A DNA stretch of 49,428 nucleotides, taken from the IMG/VR virus record IMGVR_UViG_3300029787_000084, positions 1 to 49,428 of that record. One strand, 5' to 3'. The stretch comes from a virus. Below are positions 14,978-22,143 of this stretch, piece after piece. The notes beneath the pieces were generated by a model that ran no database searches, was not told the origin of the DNA, and saw nothing but the letters and a program-made list of their open reading frames with translations. A program made the translations under genes and the position numbers. Positions within the stretch are counted from its first letter, which is position 1. Each line of letters starts with the position of its first letter.

Positions 14978-16179
14978 ACATGTCTCCAACAATGACTCCA
15001 GAACTAAAGATATCCAGAGCAAAGACTAAGCTTATACTTGGATATCCATTCTTTGGATGCAATCTGATCACAACCCCTATCGTTGAGGTAGGGGAAGAGG
15101 TCACCAGAACAATGGCTACTGATGGCAGAAGTATATTCTGGAATAGAGAGTTCGTTGAGTGGTGTTCAGTTCCTCAGATTATCTTTACTTTTGCCCATGA
15201 GGTTATGCACATTCTTTATAAGCATCCTCTTAGAAAGAAAGGCAGAGAGCATGTCAGATGGAATAAATCTTGTGACTATCCTATTAATCAGATTCTTAAA
15301 GATGCTGGTTTTGAACTTGTCGATAATATTCTATTGGATTCAAAGTTTGGTAATCTGCCAGCAGAGGTAGTCTATAACAGACTCCCACCAGAACCAGAGA
15401 AACCAGAGGGAAAGGGAAAAAGTTCAAATGAACCTTTTGATGGTGGCTCTTTTGGTGAGGTTATTGACCCAAGGAATCCAGATGGCACGTTATTATCTGA
15501 TACTGAGCTTGGAGAGTTAGAGGGAGAGATCGACCAGAAGCTTCTTAATTCTTCCAAACAAATCATGGCTGGCAATTTGCCTAAAGAGATCAAAGATATG
15601 ATCAAGAAGTTGTTAGAGCCTAAAGTTGATTGGAGAGATCAGTTGTTGAGGTTTGTGCAAGGTGGAGACAATCCAGAGGATTTTACATTCTCTAGGTTTA
15701 AGAAGTCTACTCTTGAGACAGTTGGTACTCTTATGCCTACTAGTGATAGAGTTGGAGTTGCTGATGTTATTGTACTGCATGATCAGAGTGGCAGTATGGC
15801 TACACCAGAGCATGAGGTTGCATTTACTGAACTTAATGAGATCACCACGACTCTTTGTCCTAAGAGTGTCACAGTAATACCTTTCGACACTAGTGTTGCT
15901 GAAGAGGGTATACGTCACTATGAACAAGGAGAGGAGATAGACAAGGTGGAACTTGTTAGGTCTGGTGGAACGTCAATAACACCATGCTTCAACTATCTAG
16001 AGGAGCATGACCTAGTAGGTGAGGACACTAAGGTAATTGTTATGACCGATATGGGTATATGGGATTATCCTAAAGGTGACAATATTCCTCATTATGAAGT
16101 TCTTTGGTGTAATGTTTCTGGTAGTAACGAGGTAGCACCATTCGGAGACACTATACTAGTGAAAGAAGATCAAAGGTAA
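14974..16179 (+). CDS. Metallopeptidase-like / VWA protein, partner of MoxR ATPase
   Basis: A 401-residue two-domain protein. The N-terminal domain has FAHEVMHILYKHP with HExxH (H75, E76, H79) and the nearby WNKSCDYPINQIL (DUF2201-like putative metallopeptidase). The C-terminal VWA-like domain has a MIDAS motif D-x-S-G-S (D270 to S274) and VIVMTDMG. The domains are joined by a Pro/Gly/Lys-rich linker into which the 16-bp palindrome contributes SSNEP (150-154). VWA proteins are the substrate-binding partners of MoxR ATPases, and the ATGA overlap with that gene supports a functional pair. The target in the infected cell is unknown. Confidence 0.88.
   Translation: MNMSPTMTPELKISRAKTKLILGYPFFGCNLITTPIVEVGEEVTRTMATDGRSIFWNREFVEWCSVPQIIFTFAHEVMHILYKHPLRKKGREHVRWNKSCDYPINQILKDAGFELVDNILLDSKFGNLPAEVVYNRLPPEPEKPEGKGKSSNEPFDGGSFGEVIDPRNPDGTLLSDTELGELEGEIDQKLLNSSKQIMAGNLPKEIKDMIKKLLEPKVDWRDQLLRFVQGGDNPEDFTFSRFKKSTLETVGTLMPTSDRVGVADVIVLHDQSGSMATPEHEVAFTELNEITTTLCPKSVTVIPFDTSVAEEGIRHYEQGEEIDKVELVRSGGTSITPCFNYLEEHDLVGEDTKVIVMTDMGIWDYPKGDNIPHYEVLWCNVSGSNEVAPFGDTILVKEDQR
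15420..15435. repeat. Palindrome copy 6 inside VWA gene
   Basis: AAGTTCAAATGAACCT, one mismatch, read as SSNEP in the inter-domain linker. Confidence 0.9.
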
Positions 16180-16191
16180 CCCTATAGGGTT
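16178..16191. terminator. Perfect 14-bp palindrome after VWA gene
   Basis: AACCCTATAGGGTT starts within the VWA stop codon. It is followed 5 bases later by palindrome copy 7 and a T-run; together they may end or attenuate the MoxR/VWA message. Confidence 0.5.
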
Positions 16192-16196
16192 TAGGA

Positions 16197-16212
16197 AAGT
16201 TCAAATGAACTT
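16197..16212. repeat. Palindrome copy 7
   Basis: Exact AAGTTCAAATGAACTT followed by six T in all, in the 96-base gap before the gene at 16276. Confidence 0.95.
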
Positions 16213-16275
16213 TTTTAGACCCTATGCAGATACCTTTGTGTATCAATGTCATAAACAAAACAAGGAGTGAAAGTA

Positions 16276-17136
16276 ATGACAAATTTATTTAAGCATGGTT
16301 TAGTGCATCCCCATAAGGTTAAGGAGTTGTACAACCAATCTATCAAAGATACCATTAATACTCTTGGAGTTCCCAAGAATATTATTAAGCAAGTCTTTAA
16401 GATAACAGAAAGCTATTACTGTAGGCTAGAGGAAAAGAATTTATCTGATGAAGACAAGCTATGGTACTCAAACTTAGTTGAATCATGTAATGGTCTTGAG
16501 GGTAGTGGCAGAGATTTACCATTACCTCTGAAGAACATGTGGCTAAGTGGTAAAGCAATCAAGCAGTTTAGAAGACATAGAAACTCTTCTAGGAGTAAAG
16601 ACGGATTGATACAATCAACTAAAAATGCCATTATTAGTAATGTTAATTCTGTATTGTCCTCAGAGTTCCCAAGAACTTCTAGTGATAGATGTCTAGAAGT
16701 TTTCGTAGGCAGTAAATCATATCCTAAAGGTTTCAGTAGACCAGAGGATGAAACTGGTTTTCAACCTAGTTACAAGGCTAACTTTGGTTTGGCTTGGGTT
16801 AAGAAAGTCTACGACAAGGGTCTTGCTACAATTCAATCTGGCAAAAGAAAAGTGCTTACGATTCTACTAGAGCATGACCCATATCAATATCTGACCGAAG
16901 ATGGCATTGATTGTTATAAGGGTAGTTTCCTTGACATACGATTCAAGCACCGAGGTTCTGGTCAGTATGGCTATAAGATGATACCAGAATATCTTGAGGA
17001 CTATTGTTTGCTTATTAAGGAAACTGACAATGGCAAAGTGTTTGGTATTGGACAGAGTATATCTAAGGCTATGTCACTGCTAGAACGTAGGCAAAATGCC
17101 AAGGTTATGAAATCTTTAATGGAGAATGAACTATGA
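16276..17136 (+). CDS. Early protein carrying a TSSDRCLEV element
   Basis: A 286-residue soluble protein starting MTNLFKHGLVHPHKVKELYN. A GTG nine bases upstream is in frame but overlaps the AGGAG motif, so ATG 16276 is chosen. TSSDRCLEV (about residues 135-143) is encoded by the palindromic element shared with the gene at 13512. No known domain is recognised. A C-terminal block (ILLEHDPYQYLTEDGIDCYK...YLEDYCLLIKE) looks like a compact alpha/beta domain. Position directly after MoxR/VWA, with the same ribosome site, suggests it belongs to that module. Confidence 0.75.
   Translation: MTNLFKHGLVHPHKVKELYNQSIKDTINTLGVPKNIIKQVFKITESYYCRLEEKNLSDEDKLWYSNLVESCNGLEGSGRDLPLPLKNMWLSGKAIKQFRRHRNSSRSKDGLIQSTKNAIISNVNSVLSSEFPRTSSDRCLEVFVGSKSYPKGFSRPEDETGFQPSYKANFGLAWVKKVYDKGLATIQSGKRKVLTILLEHDPYQYLTEDGIDCYKGSFLDIRFKHRGSGQYGYKMIPEYLEDYCLLIKETDNGKVFGIGQSISKAMSLLERRQNAKVMKSLMENEL
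16674..16700 (+). repeat. 27-bp palindromic element B, copy 2
   Basis: Arms AACTTCTAG and CTAGAAGTT (to 16701) flank TGATAGATGT. It encodes TSSDRCLEV in the same frame as the copy at 13673. Confidence 0.9.
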
Positions 17137-17264
17137 ATATTGGAGAGATGTTTGATTGCATTAAGGGTATTACCTTAAAAGACCTAGTAATCATTTTACT
17201 TATAGCAGTTCTTGTTATGGCATGGTTCATGGTTGCTATGCACTATGGTGACTATCATGTTTGA
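17133..17264 (+). CDS. 43-residue membrane protein
   Basis: A short frame overlapping the preceding stop (ATGA). It reads MNIGEMFDCIKGITLKDL followed by one strong transmembrane helix (VIILLIAVLVMAWFMVAM, about residues 19-36) and a short tail. The next small membrane gene overlaps its end by 8 bases. The two may form a pair in the inner membrane. Function unknown. Confidence 0.6.
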   Translation: MNIGEMFDCIKGITLKDLVIILLIAVLVMAWFMVAMHYGDYHV

Positions 17265-17439
17265 TTTCTGGAGTGGTAATATCTTTAATAAGATAGCAGT
17301 TGTTTCTGGAGTTATGTTTGTCTTGCTGACACTAGGTTGTATTGGTGCAGATAACAAAGATGAAATGTCTGGATGGCTATCGTTAATAATGTTCGACACA
17401 ATGATGCTGATCGTTGGGTTGATAGGTTCTGAAAAATAA
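17257..17439 (+). CDS. 60-residue two-helix membrane protein
   Basis: Starting at ATG 17257 (MFDFWSGNIFNK), the protein has two hydrophobic helices (about residues 13-28, IAVVSGVMFVLLTLGC, and 40-56, WLSLIMFDTMMLIVGLI) with a charged loop (ADNKDEMSG). A longer frame from 17212 would overlap the previous gene by more than 50 bases and is not favoured. It ends the MoxR/VWA transcription segment just before a strong hairpin. Function unknown. Confidence 0.6.
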   Translation: MFDFWSGNIFNKIAVVSGVMFVLLTLGCIGADNKDEMSGWLSLIMFDTMMLIVGLIGSEK

Positions 17440-17446
17440 TGAACAT

Positions 17447-17476
17447 GGTAACCTTGGCTGCCGTACCAGGGTTACC
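17447..17476 (+). terminator. Strong 11-bp hairpin
   Basis: GGTAACCTTGG (17447-17457) pairs with CCAGGGTTACC (17466-17476) through one G-T wobble, with an 8-base loop. Two bases later comes palindrome copy 9 and its T-run, making a tandem terminator-like structure between operon segments. Confidence 0.65.
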
Positions 17477-17478
17477 AA

Positions 17479-17494
17479 AAGTTCAAGTGAACTT
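17479..17494. repeat. Palindrome copy 8
   Basis: Exact AAGTTCAAGTGAACTT with T-run, 7 bases upstream of the next gene's AGGAGTGA site. Confidence 0.95.
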
Positions 17495-17512
17495 TTTTAA
17501 TAGGAGTGAAAA

Positions 17513-18286
17513 ATGAAAAATAATATAAGTGAATATAAGCGTTACAAACCAAGATCATATAAAGGAGTTGTTTATTACTACTACTCTTTAACTCTAGAAC
17601 GATACTTTTACGACTACGAATATACAAATTGTTACAATCGTGATCTAGGTAGCATAGCAGTTAGAATAATTAAAGACGGAGAAGAGTATATGGAGGGTTT
17701 CTTCAATGCCTATCACTCAAATCGTTTAGAGGAAGATTTTAAGTTTAAAGAGATTGGATATAGCAACTCATATTGGGTTCAGTATGCTGACCAAAACAAT
17801 GTGCCAAAAACAGTTGATGGATTGCGAATAGATTTTCCATGTGTGGGAAAAGGTGCTTTGAAAAAGACTCCTATAAGACAGAGAGAGGATGCTTTTAACA
17901 GAGGTGCTAGATTTGATGTTTTTATTGGTGACAAAATGGATACTGATGTTGGTGCTAAATTTAGAGGACTTCATAAAAAACATGAGGGTCTTTGTAGTTG
18001 GAGACCTCAGAGAATAAAGATAGTGGACTATCATAATCTAAGACGTAAGTATGAAGAGTTACAAAAGTTTAGGAGTGGTATGTTTGATGACACTTTAAGC
18101 TATCCTAACAACATGCGATATTTAAACTTAGATGATGGCACTAGCATGACAAAATCAGAGTATGAAACTATCAGAAAAATGGTGGATAGTGATTACCGAA
18201 CTAATGATGAAATTTTGAATAGTACTAATGATGATGACTACCATGATCTAAGACGTACATTGGTGGAGATAGATGATGATGTATGA
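17513..18286 (+). CDS. Early hypothetical protein
   Basis: A 257-residue protein starting MKNNISEYKRYKPRSYKGVV, rich in Tyr, Asn and Asp, with an N-terminal beta-rich half (VYYYYSLTLERYFYDYEY...) and a charged helical C-terminal half ending with an Asp-rich stretch (STNDDDYHDLRRTLVEIDDD). DYHNLRRKYEELQ and DYHDLRRTLVEI are two similar short segments. There is no recognised domain. AGGAGTGA precedes the ATG and the stop overlaps the next gene by 14 bases. Confidence 0.75.
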   Translation: MKNNISEYKRYKPRSYKGVVYYYYSLTLERYFYDYEYTNCYNRDLGSIAVRIIKDGEEYMEGFFNAYHSNRLEEDFKFKEIGYSNSYWVQYADQNNVPKTVDGLRIDFPCVGKGALKKTPIRQREDAFNRGARFDVFIGDKMDTDVGAKFRGLHKKHEGLCSWRPQRIKIVDYHNLRRKYEELQKFRSGMFDDTLSYPNNMRYLNLDDGTSMTKSEYETIRKMVDSDYRTNDEILNSTNDDDYHDLRRTLVEIDDDV

Positions 18287-18725
18287 GGAAAATGATGGGG
18301 GAGAATGGTACTATAGAGAGTTTATGCCACTATCCCCCCGTAGCAAAAAAGTTAAATTGCATTGGGGGTCTCAGCCTATAGCAATAGCATCTGAGGTTTC
18401 TTTGCCTGACGTTGATGAATCAATAAGAGAAATACATAAAAGGTTAGGTGAAACTAAGAAAGTTTCAAGGAAGAGATTTTATAAGCTTGTTGGTGAATAC
18501 ATAGTTGGTCTAGGTTTTGAATGGACTTCAACTATGGGAATAGGACAAGGATGCACAGTGCATTTAAGAGAGGGTGAACTGCCTAATGGTAGGCTTATAG
18601 TTAAATGTTCATCTGAATTAGTAGCAGTAGTTGATGGAGTTGTTCATCACTACTACGACCCTAGACGTGACGGAGATCGTTGTGTCTATGGATATTGGAA
18701 ACGTATAAACAAAAACAAGGAGTGA
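18273..18725 (+). CDS. Conserved phage hypothetical protein
   Basis: A 150-residue protein whose second half (TVHLREGELPNGRLIVKCSS...VAVVDGVVHHYYDP...DRCVYGYW) resembles a family of uncharacterised phage proteins with the pattern LP.GRLIV...HYTAVIDGVI..TYDP.R...RCVYGYW. It is a compact alpha/beta protein without obvious catalytic residues. It starts with three consecutive ATG codons, and the first is used here. Function unknown. Confidence 0.75.
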   Translation: MMMYEENDGGEWYYREFMPLSPRSKKVKLHWGSQPIAIASEVSLPDVDESIREIHKRLGETKKVSRKRFYKLVGEYIVGLGFEWTSTMGIGQGCTVHLREGELPNGRLIVKCSSELVAVVDGVVHHYYDPRRDGDRCVYGYWKRINKNKE

Positions 18726-18728
18726 GAA

Positions 18729-19079
18729 ATGGAACTACCAATAATAAAATTAAAAAAAGATGAAGACCTAGATGACAGAGTATCTTGGTGTTATGCAGTT
18801 GTTAATTTGCCAGAGGGTGATGAAAATTACTATTGCATACAAGAGGTTTACTTTCAAAAAAATCCAGATGGTTCGACTAAACTAGTAGGTTACTGTGAAC
18901 CAGACATTGGCGCTAGTAAACTATCTGATCTAAAAGAACTGCTAAGATGGTTGCCTCATAAAATGTCTGATCTATCGGACTATGGCTTCCAAGGTAAGAC
19001 TCTACACAGGGATGACTTCCATTCTGAAGAAAGTTCAAGTGAACTTTTAGAGGAAATACAATCAGCGCAAGAGGTGTAA
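18729..19079 (+). CDS. Conserved phage hypothetical with inserted SSSEL element
   Basis: A 116-residue acidic protein starting MELPIIKLKKDEDLDDRVSW. The body (CYAVVNLPEG...YYCIQEVYF...PDIGASKLSDLKELLRWL) resembles small phage proteins with the pattern CYAV..P.G...I.EVY..., whose function is not known. Residues SSSEL near the C-terminus come from palindrome copy 9 within the acidic run EESSSELLEE. The AGGAGTGA site precedes the ATG. Confidence 0.75.
   Translation: MELPIIKLKKDEDLDDRVSWCYAVVNLPEGDENYYCIQEVYFQKNPDGSTKLVGYCEPDIGASKLSDLKELLRWLPHKMSDLSDYGFQGKTLHRDDFHSEESSSELLEEIQSAQEV
19031..19046. repeat. Palindrome copy 9 inside 18729-19079 gene
   Basis: Exact AAGTTCAAGTGAACTT read as SSSEL. With flanks it shares 19 bases, GAAGAAAGTTCAAGTGAAC, with the copy at 24265. 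Confidence 0.95.
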
Positions 19080-19080
19080 G

Positions 19081-19269
19081 ATGAGTAGATTAAAAGATGA
19101 GGTCATTGAAGATACATCTAAGTTAGGTGAGATCATTGAAAACTGTAAACTTGAAATTGAAGCACACAAGAATGGTCATATTGTAGATGCTTTTGATCAT
19201 GGTGTATCACAAGGCAGATCAGATTTTGCTGACTCCATTTTAAAACTTCTTGGATTATTAAAAGAATGA
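19081..19269 (+). CDS. Small helical protein, last gene of first early operon
   Basis: A 62-residue helical protein (MSRLKDEVIEDTSKLGEIIE...) one base after the previous stop and followed by the terminator region. HGVSQGRSDFADSILKLLGLL is its most conserved-looking part. Function unknown. Confidence 0.7.
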   Translation: MSRLKDEVIEDTSKLGEIIENCKLEIEAHKNGHIVDAFDHGVSQGRSDFADSILKLLGLLKE

Positions 19270-19282
19270 TCTAATATGAACA

Positions 19283-19328
19283 CCAATAGGCACAAGTCTG
19301 CTAGGGTTCACTCCCCCTTGCCTATTGG
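19283..19328 (+). terminator. Long inverted repeat after early operon
   Basis: CCAATAGGCA (19283-19292) and TGCCTATTGG (19319-19328) form a perfect 10-bp stem around a 26-base loop containing a run of C. It lies 8 bases before the next terminator; it may be part of a composite terminator or RNA structure. Confidence 0.5.
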
Positions 19329-19336
19329 AAAACTTG

Positions 19337-19371
19337 GGGTAGGTTGTGATTATTCCTACCCTATTTTTTTT
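19337..19371 (+). terminator. Rho-independent terminator 1 of early operon
   Basis: GGGTAGG / CCTACCC, 7-bp stem with 11-base loop, followed by TATTTTTTTT. Classic intrinsic terminator for plus-strand transcripts. Confidence 0.85.
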
Positions 19372-19398
19372 AGTAGACACTTCATATCCTTCCAACTT

Positions 19399-19425
19399 AA
19401 CCCTCACTTCGGTGGGGGTTTTTTT
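19399..19425 (+). terminator. Rho-independent terminator 2 of early operon
   Basis: AACCCTCAC / GTGGGGGTT stem (one T-G pair) closed by a stable C(TTCG)G tetraloop and followed by five more T. Second terminator in tandem. Confidence 0.85.
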
Positions 19426-19550
19426 ATATTGGTATCAAATTAACTGATATTGGTATCATTTGGAGTACACTATATATATATAGATAGTGTACCTCATATG
19501 GTACTGTAAATATATCATATGATATAATGTGTATCTGATATGGTACTGTA
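19426..19550. other. Iteron-like AT-rich control region
   Basis: Two pairs of direct repeats: ATATTGGTATCA at 19426-19437 and 19447-19458, and ATATGGTACTGTA at 19496-19508 and 19538-19550. Between them is an inverted repeat GTACACTAT (19465-19473) / ATAGTGTAC (19484-19492) around an AT dinucleotide run. It lies upstream of nothing on the plus strand and near the primase-helicase gene, which suits a replication origin or regulator site. The rest of 19551-19871 holds palindrome copy 10, a terminator and no gene that I can support. Confidence 0.5.
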
Positions 19551-19655
19551 GTATTTGTGGGTAGTGTTGTGGGTAGGGATTCCACTAAAATAAATATCCT
19601 TAAAAATCAACAACTTATAATGGATTGGCGGCGGACAATAAAGGGTTACCTAAAA

Positions 19656-19671
19656 AAGTTCAAGTGAACTT
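19656..19671. repeat. Palindrome copy 10
   Basis: Exact AAGTTCAAGTGAACTT in non-coding DNA; the flanks CTAAA and TTTAG extend the dyad imperfectly. Confidence 0.95.
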
Positions 19672-19716
19672 TAGTAAGCCTATCGCTTTTTTCCTGCTAA
19701 AAAGGGTTTCTAAAAG

Positions 19717-19740
19717 AAAAGGACTCCGAAGAGTCCTTTT
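19717..19740 (-). terminator. Terminator of primase-helicase/RusA operon
   Basis: AAAAGGACTC (19717-19726) and GAGTCCTTTT (19731-19740) form a perfect 10-bp stem. On the minus strand the loop is TTCG closed by C-G and the stem ends in TTTT, a textbook intrinsic terminator; the A/T flanks would let it act in both directions. Confidence 0.8.
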
Positions 19741-19871
19741 AAGTTTAATAAATATGTCAGAGTGAAAAAACATATAAATCCACGATTCATATATGTCACA
19801 GATTTATAGAATGTCAAGTCACAAAGGTATCAGCTTATCATAATGTCGTGTCCAACTTCGTGACCAACTGC

Positions 19872-21632
19872 TCAGAAAGGTGGGTCAGAGGGTAACTCTT
19901 CTAGCGTCAGAAAGTCATCATACAAACCTTTTGCCTTAACTTCTTTATATGCACTAGTTATGGGGTCGTAGTCTAATGTGGTGTCTCCTTGCTTACCTAC
20001 CCATGAATATCTACATTTCCAACAATGTATTTCTGCAACAGTAGACTTGTCTGGATTCGGTCTATGTACAGTTATGCCGAGGTCAGCTTTAGAAAAGAAT
20101 GAGGCACTACCACTAATATCGTAACCCTTTGGTACAGGAACTTTTCCACTAGTATCTCTCATCATCTTTGTCGGATGAGCTATGAAGAACATATGTATGT
20201 CGTAGCTTTGGGCAAACACTCTCAGTTGTGATAGCATAGACGATACCCAATCTGTTTCTTTCTCGTCTACGTTAGAACGATTGATATAATTGTATGGGTC
20301 TATTACGCAACCCTTTATGCCGTCTTTCAGGACAGAGTAACGCAATCTTTCTAACAATGACTCCAATGTAGGTAGAGAGCCGTCTGCTTGATAGACAAAA
20401 CTAAAATGATCTTTTAGAAACCTCTTCCCGTACTCAAGTTCCTTTTGTGAAAGTCTTGGTTGCAGTCCCTGAAAGAAAGGCTTACCAACTATCTTAGATA
20501 TAAGTTTAGCTATGTGTATGTCTGGTTGGTTTTCAAAACTTGCTACAGCAAACTTCCACCCCTTCTCCTTCGCTAAGTTGATCATTAACTGATCAACGAA
20601 CTCACTCTTACCTGAAGAGGGATGCCCAGTTACTATACTTAACTGTGATGGTACAATAGTAAATAATTCATCTACATTCTTGTAGCCAGTTGACTCTCCC
20701 TTTCCAAAACCCTCAACGTAAAGTTTATCCAGTTGCTTATAGAAATGATCTGCCGAATACAACCCTGATACTGGGAAAGGCTCTGCTTCATCAACTAATG
20801 CCAGAAGTTCAAGTGAACCTTTTTTAGTGAGAACTTCATTTGCATCTTTGCAATCTTCTGGAAACATAACACGATAACATTTATGTCTGCCAATACGTCT
20901 TGCAATCTCTTCGGACATGGCTTTACCTGCCGAGTCATTGTCAGTTGCGATAACTACTTTCTTTACGTCCTTGAGCATTTCCTTTGCGTTCCAAAGGAAC
21001 TTAAACTTCGTATCGCTCTGAGGGTCTATCTCTCCTTCTGACACTTTCATAACTGCTCCATTAGGAACAGAAACTACGTTTTCGCAGGAAGCTTCAAGGA
21101 ATGAAATCAAATCAACTTCCCCCTCACAAATTACTAATGGCTTCTCAGTATCTATTTTATCAACATTAAAAAATGTCTGTGGCGAACCATTACAAGCAAA
21201 CCCTTTCTCTTTAATGGATCGAATTTTTGATGCGTAAACTTGACCCTGATTCGTGTATGGAAACATTATACATTCTGTCTCGTGACCAACTGAATTTATG
21301 TAATTAGTGACCGACTTCAAGCCTACTTTATTTGCAGTTTCTTGGCTAATTCCTCGTTTAGATAGCCACTCTAAGCTATTGTTTGTTAAGTCTTTTTCGT
21401 CAATGCTCTTCATTACAGACATGTGGATTACCTCTTGTTCTTGTTTATGAAATTCTGAGCCAGATAAATCACAATGGTGGCAGTAATATACTGCACCATC
21501 ACCATCAACCTTAACTGATAATGTTCTTAAATTTTTTTTCTTCCGATCACGGCACTCAACTGATGGACATTGGATTTTATGTTGCCCTAAATTTAAATTG
21601 AGAACCATGCTTCTTATTTGCAAGTTTTCCAT
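19872..21632 (-). CDS. Primase-helicase (T7 gp4/Twinkle-like)
   Basis: A 586-residue replication enzyme with primase and helicase in one chain. It has an N-terminal zinc finger with C22, C27, C51 and C54, and a TOPRIM domain with VICEGEVDL (E170, E172) and VVIATDNDSAG (D231, D233). The RecA-like helicase domain has Walker A GHPSSGKS (336-343), Walker B-like GCVIDPYNYI (D445) and FFIAHPTK. It should unwind the fork as a hexamer and make primers. Palindrome copy 11 adds GSLEL (272-276) in the linker between the TOPRIM and helicase domains. It is transcribed opposite to the flanking early genes together with the RusA gene. Confidence 0.93.
   Translation of the reverse strand: MENLQIRSMVLNLNLGQHKIQCPSVECRDRKKKNLRTLSVKVDGDGAVYYCHHCDLSGSEFHKQEQEVIHMSVMKSIDEKDLTNNSLEWLSKRGISQETANKVGLKSVTNYINSVGHETECIMFPYTNQGQVYASKIRSIKEKGFACNGSPQTFFNVDKIDTEKPLVICEGEVDLISFLEASCENVVSVPNGAVMKVSEGEIDPQSDTKFKFLWNAKEMLKDVKKVVIATDNDSAGKAMSEEIARRIGRHKCYRVMFPEDCKDANEVLTKKGSLELLALVDEAEPFPVSGLYSADHFYKQLDKLYVEGFGKGESTGYKNVDELFTIVPSQLSIVTGHPSSGKSEFVDQLMINLAKEKGWKFAVASFENQPDIHIAKLISKIVGKPFFQGLQPRLSQKELEYGKRFLKDHFSFVYQADGSLPTLESLLERLRYSVLKDGIKGCVIDPYNYINRSNVDEKETDWVSSMLSQLRVFAQSYDIHMFFIAHPTKMMRDTSGKVPVPKGYDISGSASFFSKADLGITVHRPNPDKSTVAEIHCWKCRYSWVGKQGDTTLDYDPITSAYKEVKAKGLYDDFLTLEELPSDPPF
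20805..20820. repeat. Palindrome copy 11 inside primase-helicase
   Basis: AAGTTCAAGTGAACCT, one mismatch, read on the minus strand as GSLEL in the interdomain linker. Confidence 0.9.
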
Positions 21633-21675
21633 GATTCATTTTTTCTCTGACTTTTTGCATTAAAAATGAATACAA

Positions 21676-22092
21676 TTATTTTGTCAAGTAATCTGGTATT
21701 TCCTCTTGTCTAAACTCTGAAACTCTAATGATTGTTCTAGGATTTTCTTTGTCTAACCCCCAATAGATATGCTTCTCTTTTACTTGCCTATCGTTGTAGT
21801 AAACGTAGTCTTGCATACAATCGAGTATTAATGATTCGTCTAAGTCTGGTCTTCTTGATGCGTAATAGATCATCATTTCCACCTTTACATATTCTTCTGT
21901 AAGTGGGCTAACTTTAGGGATTTGTTTCTGAAATTCTTTAACGTAGTTCAATGCTTTTTGAGACTTTATGGGTATCATTCTACCTTTAATCATAACCAAC
22001 TTACGAGAGTTTGCTTTGCTGGCAGGTTCACCATAAATTGTAAACATAACATTAAATAAACTTTTTGTAGCATTTTTTATTGACATTTGCAT
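21676..22092 (-). CDS. RusA-family Holliday junction resolvase
   Basis: A 138-residue protein with the RusA pattern: IYGEPASKANSRKLV, then RRPDLDESLILDCMQD and VYYNDRQVKEKHIY. The acidic residues D83, D85, D91 and D101 occupy the metal-binding positions of RusA, which cuts four-way junctions as a homodimer. In phages it resolves replication and recombination intermediates before packaging. Several Met codons near the N-terminus leave the start uncertain (MFTIYGEP at residue 16 is an alternative). It lies 43 bases upstream of the primase-helicase in the same direction. Confidence 0.88.
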   Translation of the reverse strand: MQMSIKNATKSLFNVMFTIYGEPASKANSRKLVMIKGRMIPIKSQKALNYVKEFQKQIPKVSPLTEEYVKVEMMIYYASRRPDLDESLILDCMQDYVYYNDRQVKEKHIYWGLDKENPRTIIRVSEFRQEEIPDYLTK

Positions 22093-22143
22093 AACGAGTA
22101 CCTATATAAGATTTAACTATAATAAAATAACATAGAGTCCACA
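22093..22143. promoter_or_regulatory. Short divergent promoter region
   Basis: A 51-base gap separates the divergent RusA and nuclease genes. TATAAT occurs at 22118-22123 on the plus strand, a good -10 box for the rightward recombination operon. No clear -35 box is visible. Confidence 0.4.

Noticed and set aside
19276-19443. 55-codon plus-strand frame after the first early operon
   Set aside because: It runs through two clear intrinsic terminators and has no ribosome site, so it is probably untranslated.
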